Below, in pieces: positions 23,982 through 32,596 of a DNA stretch of 64,000 nucleotides. Both the position numbers and the translations under genes were made by a program. The DNA comes from an uncultured Candidatus Melainabacteria bacterium (GTDB lineage: Bacteria > Cyanobacteriota > Vampirovibrionia > Gastranaerophilales > Gastranaerophilaceae): NCBI GenBank assembly GCA_932182025.1, contig CAKNXK010000020.1, positions 1-64,000 on the forward strand, written 5' to 3'. A model generated the notes under the pieces. It was not told the DNA's origin, made no database searches, and worked only from the letters and a program-made list of their open reading frames with translations. Position 1 is the first letter of the stretch. The number at the start of each line of letters is the position of its first letter.

Positions 23982-25913
23982 ATGGGTATTAATTTTGATG
24001 GTATTAATCCTGAGTCAAAAGCCAAACTCGACAAAATTGTTGCCGATGGAAAAGTTTCTCAGGCAGAATACAATACTTTAACAGCGGCAGAAAAAGAAGC
24101 GCTGGAAACCGGTTTAGCCGGTAAAATCGGGGATGATATGCTCGATAGATTTAAAAGCCCAGAAGAAAAAAAGGCGCAAAAAGAAGATAACCGCCCTTGG
24201 TACAAAAAAACTTGGGATGCTGTTAAAGCTCCTGTTCTTACAGCCGGTGCTTTAGCTGCAGTCGGAGCCGGTGTTGGTTCAGTTGTGCCAGGTCTTGGTA
24301 CTGCTGCAGGTGCTATTATTGGTGCTGTTGGTGGTCTGTTTATGATGTCAATGGCTTCTTGCAGCGGCCCGTTAGGTGATGAACCGGATGTTATTATTAC
24401 TGATAACTCAAAAACAGAAGTTAATGTTCAGCTTACAGTTAAAGTAGAACAAAAGATTTCAGAAATTGATAATGGCAAAAACGATGAGATTGTTGCGTTG
24501 TTAAAGACAATTGTTGATATGCTTGAAACAGGCAATACTATCAACCAAAAAAATAATGAAATGTTGACCAAAATTTTAAATGCTTTGACAACTCAAAACT
24601 TAGATAATGCTGATATTAAAGCATTGATCCAAAAAGTGCTGGAAACTTTAAATCAAGCAATTGCTGAAAATAGAGAATTGTCTCAAAAACAAACTGAAGT
24701 AATGAATGCAATTCTTGCTGCTATTAGCAAATTGGATTCAGGTATTTCTGAAAAATTGTTAGCTATTATTGATAAGATTGATTCAATGGGTGAAAATAAC
24801 TACAACATGCTTGTTGATATCCTGAATGCTATTCAAAACGGTAATACAGATAATACTAAACTTCTTGAGGCTATTTTGAATAAAGTAATTGAAGGCAATG
24901 AGCAAAACAAAGATATGGATACCAAAACTCATCAATTGCTTACAGATATTCTCAATAGTATTGGTAACTTTGAAAATAGCATGAAAGATGCCTTGACTGC
25001 GATTGTTGCAAAAATTGGTGATGTTTCAGTTATGACATCAGATAATAAAGCTCTTCTTGAAGCAATTCTTGCGAAGATGGGTGATATGGATGCAGGAAAT
25101 CAAGCTAATTTTGCAGCTATTCTGAATGCTATTGCAGAAGGTAACAAGATTAACGCAGAAGGCGTAAAAGTTCTTACAAAAATCTTGAACAAACTTGATA
25201 ACATGGATGCATCTACTCAAGCTAACTTTAAAGCAGTGATTGATATGCTGATGCAGGGTAATGATATTAATGCTGATATCTTGAATAAGCTCGATCAACT
25301 TCTTGCTAAACTTGATAATATTGATGCAAATCAGGCAAACTTCTTTGCTCAAGTACTTGCTAAATTTGACAAGTTAGATGCTGGTCAACAGGCAAATCTT
25401 GATAAAATTCTTGAAGCAATTGCCAACAATACAGCAGCTATTAACAAAAATACAGTTGTTGCAGAAGCTACTTATGAATTGGTTGCAAAACTTCTTGATA
25501 AAGTTGATGAACTTAAAAACAGTTCAGATGTTAATGTTTCAGCAATCTTGGATGCTATCGCAAATATTTCGGTTGGCGGCGGCGGAAACGTAGACTTGTC
25601 AACAATTGAAAGGTTATTAGCAGACTTGTTGAAATCTTCTGAAATGAACAATAAAGTATTAACAAATATTGAAGCTAAGCTGGATGCAGTTGCTATCACA
25701 TTAGGCGGTATCAAAGTTGCTCTTGGCGAAGGACATGAATCTATTATTAAGAAACTTGATGAAATCCTTGCTAAAATTCCTAACGGCTGTCACTGTGATA
25801 TTGATCAAATTCTTGTCAAACTGGATATTCTTATTGAATCAATACAGAAAAATCCTAATGATGATAAAAATCATGAAGGTATCCTTGACGATTTAGAAGA
25901 CTTGTTTAACTAG
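23982..25913 (+). CDS. glycine-zipper and helical-repeat protein, 643 aa
   Basis: A helical repeat protein of unknown function. Residues 1-60 form a charged domain with an IVADGKVSQAEYNTLTAAEK-like EF-hand or helix pair. Residues 80-117 form a hydrophobic glycine zipper (ALAAVGAGVGSVVPGLG, then AAGAIIGAVGGLF) likely to enter a membrane. Residues 140-620 are long amphipathic helices of repeating L..IL..I type. Three 39-residue repeats start at 25065, 25182 and 25299 (KLDNMDA..QANF.A-type units). The C-terminus has NGCHCDID. The start at 23982 follows AAAGGAG; the frame is open from 23946. No standard signal peptide. Tape-measure, pore or surface roles are only possibilities. Confidence 0.85.
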   Translation: MGINFDGINPESKAKLDKIVADGKVSQAEYNTLTAAEKEALETGLAGKIGDDMLDRFKSPEEKKAQKEDNRPWYKKTWDAVKAPVLTAGALAAVGAGVGSVVPGLGTAAGAIIGAVGGLFMMSMASCSGPLGDEPDVIITDNSKTEVNVQLTVKVEQKISEIDNGKNDEIVALLKTIVDMLETGNTINQKNNEMLTKILNALTTQNLDNADIKALIQKVLETLNQAIAENRELSQKQTEVMNAILAAISKLDSGISEKLLAIIDKIDSMGENNYNMLVDILNAIQNGNTDNTKLLEAILNKVIEGNEQNKDMDTKTHQLLTDILNSIGNFENSMKDALTAIVAKIGDVSVMTSDNKALLEAILAKMGDMDAGNQANFAAILNAIAEGNKINAEGVKVLTKILNKLDNMDASTQANFKAVIDMLMQGNDINADILNKLDQLLAKLDNIDANQANFFAQVLAKFDKLDAGQQANLDKILEAIANNTAAINKNTVVAEATYELVAKLLDKVDELKNSSDVNVSAILDAIANISVGGGGNVDLSTIERLLADLLKSSEMNNKVLTNIEAKLDAVAITLGGIKVALGEGHESIIKKLDEILAKIPNGCHCDIDQILVKLDILIESIQKNPNDDKNHEGILDDLEDLFN

Positions 25914-25924
25914 ATTAGGTTTTC

Positions 25925-25958
25925 AAAAAAGGCGGTTGCTTTGCAACCGCCTTTTTTT
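25925..25958 (+). terminator. terminator of the repeat protein gene
   Basis: GGCGGTTGC pairs with GCAACCGCC around TTT, flanked by A6 and T7. Confidence 0.92.
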
Positions 25959-26013
25959 ATATTGTCAAATCTCTTCCTATATTGTATTATTATAAGGTAA
26001 CGGGAGAGATTAG

Positions 26014-26727
26014 ATGGATTTTAGTTCAGATTTTATAATGCGAATAATAGCAGCTCTTGTTTTAGGCTTTTTATTGGGCTTAGAACGTGAACTTACGAAT
26101 AAATATGCAGGGTTAAGAACTCATATTCTTGTTTGTTTAGGTGCTTGTATTTTTACAATTATATCAATATATGGTTTTCCAACATTTGTTGATGGAGATA
26201 ATGTAATAGTACCTCAGGCTACCGGTATTAGAGATTCGGGGCGAGTTGCAGCACAAATCGTTTCCGGTATCGGTTTTATTGGTGCCGGTGCTGTTCTTAG
26301 AAACGGACCGATGATTATCGGGCTTACAACCGCGGCTACTTTATGGATAAGTGCTGCTATTGGTATGACTTGTGGTGTTGCAATGTATGATGTTGCAATT
26401 CTTACAACAATTTTGAGTGTTGCTGTACTTACTCTTATTAGAATTTTTGAAAGAAGAATTCTTCCAACAAGTATCAAACGCGCAAAACGATTTAAGGTAA
26501 CTGTTTATTGTAATGAATGTGATATAAAGGGTATTCAGGAATTCCTTTCATGCGCAGTTGACAATATGGAAGAGTTTTCTTCTAAACGTCTTATTGAAAA
26601 TCCTGAAAAAGCAAAAGTTTCTTCCAGATTTGAACTAAATCAAAAAAAGGTAATGAATGATATCTATAATAAACTGACAGAACTTTGCTCGCCTGATTCT
26701 GTAACTTTGCAGGAACTTAATGATTAA
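26014..26727 (+). CDS. MgtC/SapB family membrane protein
   Basis: The N-terminal half has the MgtC core: ALVLGFLLGLERELTNKYAGLRTHILVCLG, then SGIGFIGAGAVLRNG and TLWISAAIGMTCG, with four or five membrane helices. The C-terminal half (residues 155-237) is a soluble ACT-like domain. MgtC proteins are linked to growth in low magnesium and to ATP synthase control in pathogens; the role in other bacteria is unclear. GGGAGAG lies before the ATG. It overlaps the next gene by 8 bases. Confidence 0.92.
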   Translation: MDFSSDFIMRIIAALVLGFLLGLERELTNKYAGLRTHILVCLGACIFTIISIYGFPTFVDGDNVIVPQATGIRDSGRVAAQIVSGIGFIGAGAVLRNGPMIIGLTTAATLWISAAIGMTCGVAMYDVAILTTILSVAVLTLIRIFERRILPTSIKRAKRFKVTVYCNECDIKGIQEFLSCAVDNMEEFSSKRLIENPEKAKVSSRFELNQKKVMNDIYNKLTELCSPDSVTLQELND

Positions 26728-28036
26728 AGAAGAAAAGAAAATAACAAAATATAATTTTCAAAAATCAAAAGCTCAAATTATTAGTGAATATTTGAGGACT
26801 ATAGTATTTTCTGTTTTATTTGCTGTCGTTTTTACTTTTTGTTTGGCTTTGCATGCCAGAAATGAAATGATTAAAAACATTTCGATGAGTGCTGAAACCA
26901 GACAAAGCATGGATAGAAAACTTGCACAGCAGTTAATTGAAAGTGCTGAGTTAATGAAGGATTTACCTGCAAAAAAATATTCTGTTTGTCTGCATACCGG
27001 TGAGTTATATGAAACTGCAGGAGATTATGAAAAAGCTCAATTTGCTTACGAGTTAGCCGTTAATAAAGCTAAGCAAGGTATCTATACTCCATATTATAAA
27101 TTAGTATGCGTTCTTGTAATGCAGGATAAATTGCTTGAGGCTGAAGATATTTTAAAAGGTGTTAAAGATCAGACTTTAAAACCGTTAATCAAATTTAAGA
27201 CTCGTTCTTATATTGTTATTGGTGATAAATATTATTCAAACGGGAAGTTTTTATCAGCTGCAAAAAATTATGAAAAAGCTAAATTTTATTATGATAAATT
27301 CTCTAGAAAGGATAATGTTGTTGAAGAGTCTATAAAATACAGAATAGTTAAATCATATACTCAGGTTGCTGATATTATGGTGAAGTCAGGGTTGAATTCT
27401 GATGCTGTAAGATTCTTGAAAAAAGCAGAGAAATATGCACCAAAAGATTATGATATCAGGTACAAACTTGCAATCATTCTTTCTGATTCAGATCCGGAAA
27501 AATCGATTAAGTATTTTGAGCAGTTGTTAAAGGAAAGACCTCAGGATATAGATAACAGGGTTTATGGCAATGCTTATCTTAAAGCAGCTAATATTGCTGA
27601 TTTGGATAATCGTCCAACCGAGGCAAAACGTTATAGATATAAAGTTCATTCAATCGACCTGTTTATTAATAATAAAGTTATCTATAAAAACGATATTGAG
27701 ACTACTCTTTTGAATGTTGTTACAAAGAAAAAGTTGTTTACTTATCCATTGAGCGCTGTTTATGGATTTTTGAATGTTTCAAATGTCGATGTTGTGCATT
27801 TAACAGCGGATTTTGTTCTTACATATAACGGGAAACGGCTTGAATGTGTGACTAAGCCTGTTGCATCAAAGGATGCTCCTTTGTATCCTTACGCTGATCA
27901 ACCTAATGTTGTGGATGTTAAATTCAAAAAGAAAATCTTTACTAAAAAAGAATTAGAAAATTATACAATAGAGATTTATTTATATAAAGACAAAAAATAC
28001 AAAACCCATGTTGCAAGTACTAAAATTACAAAATAA
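26720..28036 (+). CDS. membrane-anchored TPR protein, 438 aa
   Basis: One membrane helix near residues 28-47 is followed by at least four tetratricopeptide-type repeats (CLHTGELYETAGDYEKAQFAYELA near 95; KYYSNGKFLSAAKNYEKAKFYYD near 170; FLKKAEKYAPKDYDIRYKLA; PEKSIKYFEQLLKERPQD). The last 130 residues form a beta-rich domain with DAPLYPYADQPNVVDVKFKK. Topology suggests a scaffold outside the cytoplasm. It is coupled to MgtC by an 8-base overlap. The function is unknown. Confidence 0.8.
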   Translation: MIKEEKKITKYNFQKSKAQIISEYLRTIVFSVLFAVVFTFCLALHARNEMIKNISMSAETRQSMDRKLAQQLIESAELMKDLPAKKYSVCLHTGELYETAGDYEKAQFAYELAVNKAKQGIYTPYYKLVCVLVMQDKLLEAEDILKGVKDQTLKPLIKFKTRSYIVIGDKYYSNGKFLSAAKNYEKAKFYYDKFSRKDNVVEESIKYRIVKSYTQVADIMVKSGLNSDAVRFLKKAEKYAPKDYDIRYKLAIILSDSDPEKSIKYFEQLLKERPQDIDNRVYGNAYLKAANIADLDNRPTEAKRYRYKVHSIDLFINNKVIYKNDIETTLLNVVTKKKLFTYPLSAVYGFLNVSNVDVVHLTADFVLTYNGKRLECVTKPVASKDAPLYPYADQPNVVDVKFKKKIFTKKELENYTIEIYLYKDKKYKTHVASTKITK

Positions 28037-28061
28037 AAAGCTTCTCTTAGGATGGAGAAGC
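28034..28061 (-). terminator. hairpin, minus-strand terminator
   Basis: Read on the minus strand, GCTTCTC pairs with GAGAAGC around CATCCTAA, followed by TTTTTATTTTG. It lies about 140 bases past the end of the decayed flagellin and was probably its terminator. Confidence 0.6.
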
Positions 28062-28132
28062 GGTGGGGAAATTAAAATTAGTTTTAGGGAATTAGTTAGG
28101 AAAGGATTTTTTAGTTCTCTTTTTATATCTTA

Positions 28133-28149
28133 CTTACATATATATAAAG
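28133..28149 (-). promoter_or_regulatory. orphan copy of the AT-rich element
   Basis: On the minus strand it reads CTTTATATATATGTAAG, like the copies upstream of five other genes. Here it lies between the decayed flagellin and its terminator with no gene downstream. It may be a relic, or may show that the element is not strictly a promoter. Confidence 0.3.
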
Positions 28150-28197
28150 TATATAAAAAGAGTCTAATTTCATCGTTTTTTTATTTTGTTACAAAAC

Positions 28198-28707
28198 TTA
28201 ACGATTTAACTCGTATAATAGCCCTAAAACGCTTTGAGCACGTATGTCTTTTGATGTGCTCATAAGTGATGTACTTGCTTGTTGTAATATTTGATAACGA
28301 ATGTATGACGAAGATTCTTTTGCTATGTCGGCCTTTTGGAGTGTGGAACGTGTAGATATCATATTTTCCAGTTTGATTGATTGAGCTTCAAGGACTCCTT
28401 CTTGTGTTGAGAAATCTGCTGAAAAATCAAATAGGTTGAATGAAATTGTTGTTGTAATAAATTTATCATCAGCGGTGCAGATATCAACATTGAGTTTTAG
28501 TTCAAACGGGCGCGGGGTTATATCTACAACATTTGTGTAGATAGTTTGTTTTCCTGAAGAAATAATTTATTTATCGTTTTCTTCTCCGCCATTAGCAAAG
28601 TTATTCTTGCCATTTATTTTTATATTATCAATGCACCGCCCTGATAAACATTGTCATTGCCTTTTCCTCAATATATATATGTACCAACTCTGCTAGCGCT
28701 TATATTT
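28198..28707 (-). pseudogene. decayed flagellin (C-terminal part)
   Basis: Translating the minus strand gives a flagellin D0/D1 C-terminus: QSIKLENMISTRSTL, then ADIAKESSSYIRYQILQQAS, ending SVLGLLYELNR and TAA at 28198. Upstream, in-frame reading stops at a TAA near 28567, then needs a frame change near 28635 to reach GKGNDNVYQGGA, preceded by a TGA. So at least two stops and one frameshift break it. The N-terminal flagellin domain is gone; the region runs into the end of the next gene. Asp/Asn-Gly-rich repeats (GKGNDNVYQGG, IKINGKNNFANGG) made up its central domain. Confidence 0.85.
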
Positions 28708-29376
28708 TTAATATTGTGTACAGCATTTAATTTCATCTAAAAGCATCTTAATATACTGTACGTTTTGCTCGTATCCGCGGGTTTCAAAAGTTTCTCTGGC
28801 AGAAAGTAGTCTTTCTTTTGCTTCAACAGGGTGTTTCCTTTTTGTAATTTTGCCGATTTCTGTTTGAACATGCGCAAGCATCAGTTCATAATCTCTTTTC
28901 TGCGCAGCATGCCGGCTTACTGTTTGGTATGAATTAACTGCTTTGTCATAGTTTCTTGTAAGTTCTTTTAGACATTTTTCCTGTTTATAAAGTACTTTAA
29001 GGTATTGTGAGAGTTTGTCAGGAACTCTGTAATAGATTTTTCTAAGGTCATTAAGCCTTGCCATCATGTGCACAGTATCACTGTTTGATTTTGCAACATA
29101 ATAGCCGCGGGTTGCAAAGATCTCTAATAATTCAGGAATATATTGGGTTAATTTGCAAAGTGAACTTAAGATTATTCCTGCAAAATCAGGATTCTTATCT
29201 TCAATCATTTTTTCAGCTAAGACTTCTGCTTCAAAACAAAAAGTATCACGTTGTTTTGATGATAAATAAAATCTTTGAACTTTGCCAAATTCTTCTGCAA
29301 ATATCTGAGGACTGATTCGTTCTTTGTTTTCTTGTATAAATCTTGAAAATTTTTCTATACTAAGCTGTGTGTTCAT
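28708..29376 (-). CDS. hypothetical helical protein, 222 aa
   Basis: An all-helical, charged protein with TPR-like spacing (NYDKAVNSYQTVSRHAAQKRDYELMLAHVQTEIG near 140-175). There is no signal peptide, membrane helix or catalytic motif. I start at the ATG at 29376; a TTG sits just before it and no clear ribosome site is present. Its last codons overlap the upstream remnant of the decayed flagellin in another frame, so its 3' end may be a recombination junction. The family is not recognised. Confidence 0.65.
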   Translation of the reverse strand: MNTQLSIEKFSRFIQENKERISPQIFAEEFGKVQRFYLSSKQRDTFCFEAEVLAEKMIEDKNPDFAGIILSSLCKLTQYIPELLEIFATRGYYVAKSNSDTVHMMARLNDLRKIYYRVPDKLSQYLKVLYKQEKCLKELTRNYDKAVNSYQTVSRHAAQKRDYELMLAHVQTEIGKITKRKHPVEAKERLLSARETFETRGYEQNVQYIKMLLDEIKCCTQY

Positions 29377-29428
29377 CAAATATGTAAAATCAATGAATGT
29401 TAAAAATTGCCTAATATATTAAGATTTG

Positions 29429-30502
29429 TTAATCCCAACGATGTTCATAAGTTTCAACAGCTTGAGCGGCTTCTTCTTCCGAATATTTATATCCCGAAAG
29501 ACTTATCATAATTCTTCCTTCAGATTCTTCATAGAGTTTTTTCTTTATTTTATAAGGGTAGGTTTCATTACCTTCCATATTTCCGGCATGAATTTCTTTT
29601 ATAATATCGTCAATATACATTTGCATATATTGGGGTATTTTCGGATGGCGTTTTATATATTCGGCAAGCGGCATATTTTCTCGATAACGATTTCCGCTGG
29701 CTGATGTTAACAGAAAATTCCCCATAGTGTTCAAACCGCCGTTAGATGCCGGGGTTACATGTTCAATCGAGCCGGTAGAGGCAATAAACAGACGTCTTAT
29801 AATCTCAATTTGTTTGCGTTTTGAGTATTTGACCACAAAAGCATTTCGACTGCTTTCTGAAGTTGGAAGAAATAATGCTTTGTTTTTTATATCGTTAAAT
29901 ATTTCTCGCTCATTATCGTTTGGGATAATCTCTTCTAAGGAGTTTAAGAATGTTTTACGTTTAAATGTGTCGCGTTTGTTGTCACTTAGAATTATTTGAC
30001 GGCATTTGGTTGTTTTTGCTCTTATTTTTAGTGCTGTATGGGGTGACAGTTTTCGGGTTAGCAGGTCAACTTCATCTAAAACGTCCATTTCTTCTAATTT
30101 GAGTTTTATCAGACAGTTGTATTTAATCATTAACAGGCAGTTTTGAAGATTATCATGCGGATTGATCATTGCAAAATCTTTGAAAATAGCAAAAACTGAT
30201 TTCTCAACCGGTAATAAATTGTGTTGAAACAGAAGTAATAAATTTACTGCATCTCGTGCGTTCTTACACCTGTTAAGACCTTTTTCAAATGTTTTGATGG
30301 TGTCACTCGGGATAATTTTTATTCCTCGATATGGACAAACAATATTCCTTAGTTTTCTTAAAGGTTTGCCGGCAGAAGTTTTTCCCTCATAGGGAATATC
30401 ATAATAATATTTTAAATAGTTTTCAGGAGTAATGCGTTTTAATTTTTTGTGCGGCATATACTCCATGATATCAGATTTTAGAAGTGCTCGCAAGAGGTAC
30501 AT
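29429..30502 (-). CDS. HNH-endonuclease-like protein, 357 aa
   Basis: Two parts recall HNH nucleases: an N-terminal VCPYRGIKII (like the CPYxG.xI entry of some HNH proteins) near residue 54 and a C-terminal SIEHVTPASNGGLNTMGNFLLTSASGNRYR near residues 250-280, with the E-H, the Asn-rich turn and a final N. The zinc-ligand CxxC pairs of the GG-type HNH are absent, and 200 helical residues lie between. It may be a degenerate or divergent nuclease. The ATG at 30502 has a poor ribosome site, and a start at 30466 or 30457 is possible. Not clearly in an operon. Confidence 0.6.
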   Translation of the reverse strand: MYLLRALLKSDIMEYMPHKKLKRITPENYLKYYYDIPYEGKTSAGKPLRKLRNIVCPYRGIKIIPSDTIKTFEKGLNRCKNARDAVNLLLLFQHNLLPVEKSVFAIFKDFAMINPHDNLQNCLLMIKYNCLIKLKLEEMDVLDEVDLLTRKLSPHTALKIRAKTTKCRQIILSDNKRDTFKRKTFLNSLEEIIPNDNEREIFNDIKNKALFLPTSESSRNAFVVKYSKRKQIEIIRRLFIASTGSIEHVTPASNGGLNTMGNFLLTSASGNRYRENMPLAEYIKRHPKIPQYMQMYIDDIIKEIHAGNMEGNETYPYKIKKKLYEESEGRIMISLSGYKYSEEEAAQAVETYEHRWD

Positions 30503-30558
30503 AAAGACAGTCGGATTGATGATTTTTAACAGGAAGTTTGATAAACATTAATTTTATA

Positions 30559-31746
30559 TTAAATTATTTGAAAACCTATATCTTTTAAATTAATATAATC
30601 ACCTGGAAATACTTCTTTAGCTCCATTTATTCTTTCACCATTAATCAAAACATTATCAAACAAAGGTTCTATTCTATAACCATTAGTAGTTGGTGTTAAT
30701 GTAGCAATACTTGTCGTTATTGGGCTTCTATGTTTTACACATTTATAAAGTATACCAACAGTGCTGTTATCATCAAAATATTTAGAAATTAAGTTAGTAG
30801 TATTTTTAGGATCTGTTATTTTATATGGCAATACTTCCGGTACAATATTTCGTGAAGTATTGCCTATACTGAACACATTACCATGCATTGCATCAAATAA
30901 ATATGTATCAGTTTTTGTTATTATTTCATTCCAAGCATGTCCACCGCCATTATAATAACCATGTACCATTCTGCATTTTATTTTCATTTCATCAGCTAAA
31001 ATTTTTGTTAATAATGCTCGATGACGACACATTCCCGCACCGCTGTTTATAATATCACCTAATAGAACTTCAACTTGTTGTGCTTTCATTAGATTCGTCG
31101 CAACATATTTTGAAGTTTGCTCTCCTGATTTGCTTACAGAGAAAACTTCATCAACAAATTTCATTAGTTCATCTAACTTTTGTTCTTCTGTTAAATTTTT
31201 TCCTTTAATTCTATTATTAAAGGTTTCTAATGTTTTGACAAGTTTCTTATCTAATGTTCGGTCTAATATAACAATTTCTTGGTTACCATTTCTAAATCTT
31301 GAAATATTTCTTCCGCAACTATCAAAAATTGCATTAGGTCCACAATATCGAAAACCGTCAATTAAATGCTCATTTTCTGATATCACTTCTTTTGCCAGTT
31401 TATTACTTTGTTCAATTCCTTGTCTTGAAGAAGGCAGAGTCCCTTCGTAATGAATTTGTGGTTTAACATATTCACCATTTTTAATATGTTCCAAAAATTG
31501 CAAATCATTAGAACCATGTACCCTTTGCTCAATTTTTATCTTACCATTTTTCGTAAAATTAAATAAATGATTTCTGGTACCACTAGAATTATATAATTTC
31601 AACATTTTGATACGCTCTGAAGTTAATGATATTGTGTCTGATGTAGTTCCAGATGTTTTTTGCATAGTATTAGAAGCAGTCTTTATACCTGTTTTTAAAG
31701 ATTTAGTAGTAATTTCAACAGCTTTATATCCGATTCTGGTAAACAT
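30559..31746 (-). CDS. transglutaminase-like protein with FHA-like tail, 395 aa
   Basis: The core GAGMCRHRALLTKILADEM, then CRMVHGYYNGGGHAWNEI, and TYLFDAMHGNVFSI give the Cys-His-Asp triad order of the transglutaminase-like cysteine hydrolase fold; GxCRHRA is close to the EDR1-type subgroup. The C-terminal VLINGERINGAKEVFPGD (residues 365-385) looks like the end of an FHA domain, but the usual phosphopeptide-binding Ser/Arg part is hard to see. The first 70 residues are Thr/Ser/Lys-rich. It begins 22 bases past a copy of the AT-rich element. It could be protease, amidase or cross-linking enzyme. Confidence 0.75.
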   Translation of the reverse strand: MFTRIGYKAVEITTKSLKTGIKTASNTMQKTSGTTSDTISLTSERIKMLKLYNSSGTRNHLFNFTKNGKIKIEQRVHGSNDLQFLEHIKNGEYVKPQIHYEGTLPSSRQGIEQSNKLAKEVISENEHLIDGFRYCGPNAIFDSCGRNISRFRNGNQEIVILDRTLDKKLVKTLETFNNRIKGKNLTEEQKLDELMKFVDEVFSVSKSGEQTSKYVATNLMKAQQVEVLLGDIINSGAGMCRHRALLTKILADEMKIKCRMVHGYYNGGGHAWNEIITKTDTYLFDAMHGNVFSIGNTSRNIVPEVLPYKITDPKNTTNLISKYFDDNSTVGILYKCVKHRSPITTSIATLTPTTNGYRIEPLFDNVLINGERINGAKEVFPGDYINLKDIGFQII

Positions 31747-32081
31747 AAATTATTCTCCAAATTTTCCCTTATATATAAAGTGTTTTTCTATTCAAAAATT
31801 GCCCTTTTGATATATGCTTAATAAATTAAATCATAAGACTCAGTTTACTCATGTGGTAATCAATGGTAAAATTAGCTTGTGGAGTAAAGGCAGGGTGATT
31901 TTTTAGAAAAATATAATTTTGGGGTAAGTAGAAAAAGAGTAAAGTGAGTAATTTTAAATTAGAATCATCAACTGACTTCCGACCTCCTGTGTTTTAGTAT
32001 TGTTGGGCAAGTATGCCCAACCGACATTTGAAATCTTTTCGAGTAAATTACTCAAAAAAGTACAAGGGAAATTGGTTACAG
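31747..32081. other. gene-free stretch between the transglutaminase-like gene and tRNA-Arg
   Basis: I see no convincing coding frame. Visible items are the AT-rich element at 31768-31780, an 8-bp hairpin GTTGGGCA-AGTA-TGCCCAAC near 32004-32023 and a short palindrome GAGTAAATTACTC near 32041. The hairpin has no T-run. Confidence 0.5.
31768..31780 (-). promoter_or_regulatory. AT-rich element before the transglutaminase-like gene
   Basis: In gene direction CTTTATATATAAG, followed by GGAAAATTTGGAGAATAATTT and the ATG. It is one of the five same-orientation copies. Confidence 0.4.
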
Positions 32082-32107
32082 AAAAAAAAGAGCCCTAAGG
32101 CTCTTTT
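32082..32107 (-). terminator. terminator of tRNA-Arg
   Basis: AAAAGAGCC pairs with GGCTCTTTT around four bases; on the minus strand it is followed by an eight-T run. Confidence 0.85.
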
Positions 32108-32110
32108 AAA

Positions 32111-32187
<77 letters not shown>

Positions 32188-32374
32188 TTGATTTTACAAG
32201 TTTCATACTTGGTTCTTTTTTACTATACCAACAACATAAAAACTTTTCAACTACCAGTAATTTTTTTTATAATTAATAAAAATCTAAGTAAACTTTTCTT
32301 AACTTAAACTTGTTACGGAGCTATATTTTATATAATATGATGCTATCACAATCAGTTTTTTATGGAGAGTTTTA

Positions 32375-32596
32375 ATGCAAGAATTTGAGAGAAAAAGCCC
32401 TTATATGGATTACAGAAATTCTGTTCCATTTATGAATTTATCCGGCTTTGTTGTAAAACAGCCAAAGATTACGGAAGAAATGCCTGCAAAATCTTTGCAA
32501 GAGCAGCTTATGCGCAAAAAATTCTCTACAATGATTAATCTACGCAGGTTACAATATTGTATGCGTGCAGAGGGATACAGAAATGGCAGAATCTAA
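32375..32596 (+). CDS. small hypothetical protein before proA, 73 aa
   Basis: Begins MQEFERKSPYMDYRNSVPFM and ends in an Arg-rich stretch (INLRRLQYCMRAEGYRNGRI). ATGGAGAG lies before the ATG. It overlaps proA by 14 bases in another frame, which suggests translational coupling. There is no membrane or signal segment. The function is unknown. Confidence 0.6.
   Translation: MQEFERKSPYMDYRNSVPFMNLSGFVVKQPKITEEMPAKSLQEQLMRKKFSTMINLRRLQYCMRAEGYRNGRI

Noticed and set aside
23982..25913. The repeat protein as a phage tape-measure protein in a prophage
   Set aside because: No neighbouring phage genes; it is flanked by ribosomal and housekeeping genes.
28008..28265. An 85-codon plus-strand frame after the TPR gene
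   Set aside because: It overlaps the TPR stop and the decayed flagellin on the other strand; aromatic-rich, random-looking sequence.
32004..32023. The GTTGGGCA/TGCCCAAC hairpin as a terminator
   Set aside because: No T-run on either side and no gene end next to it.
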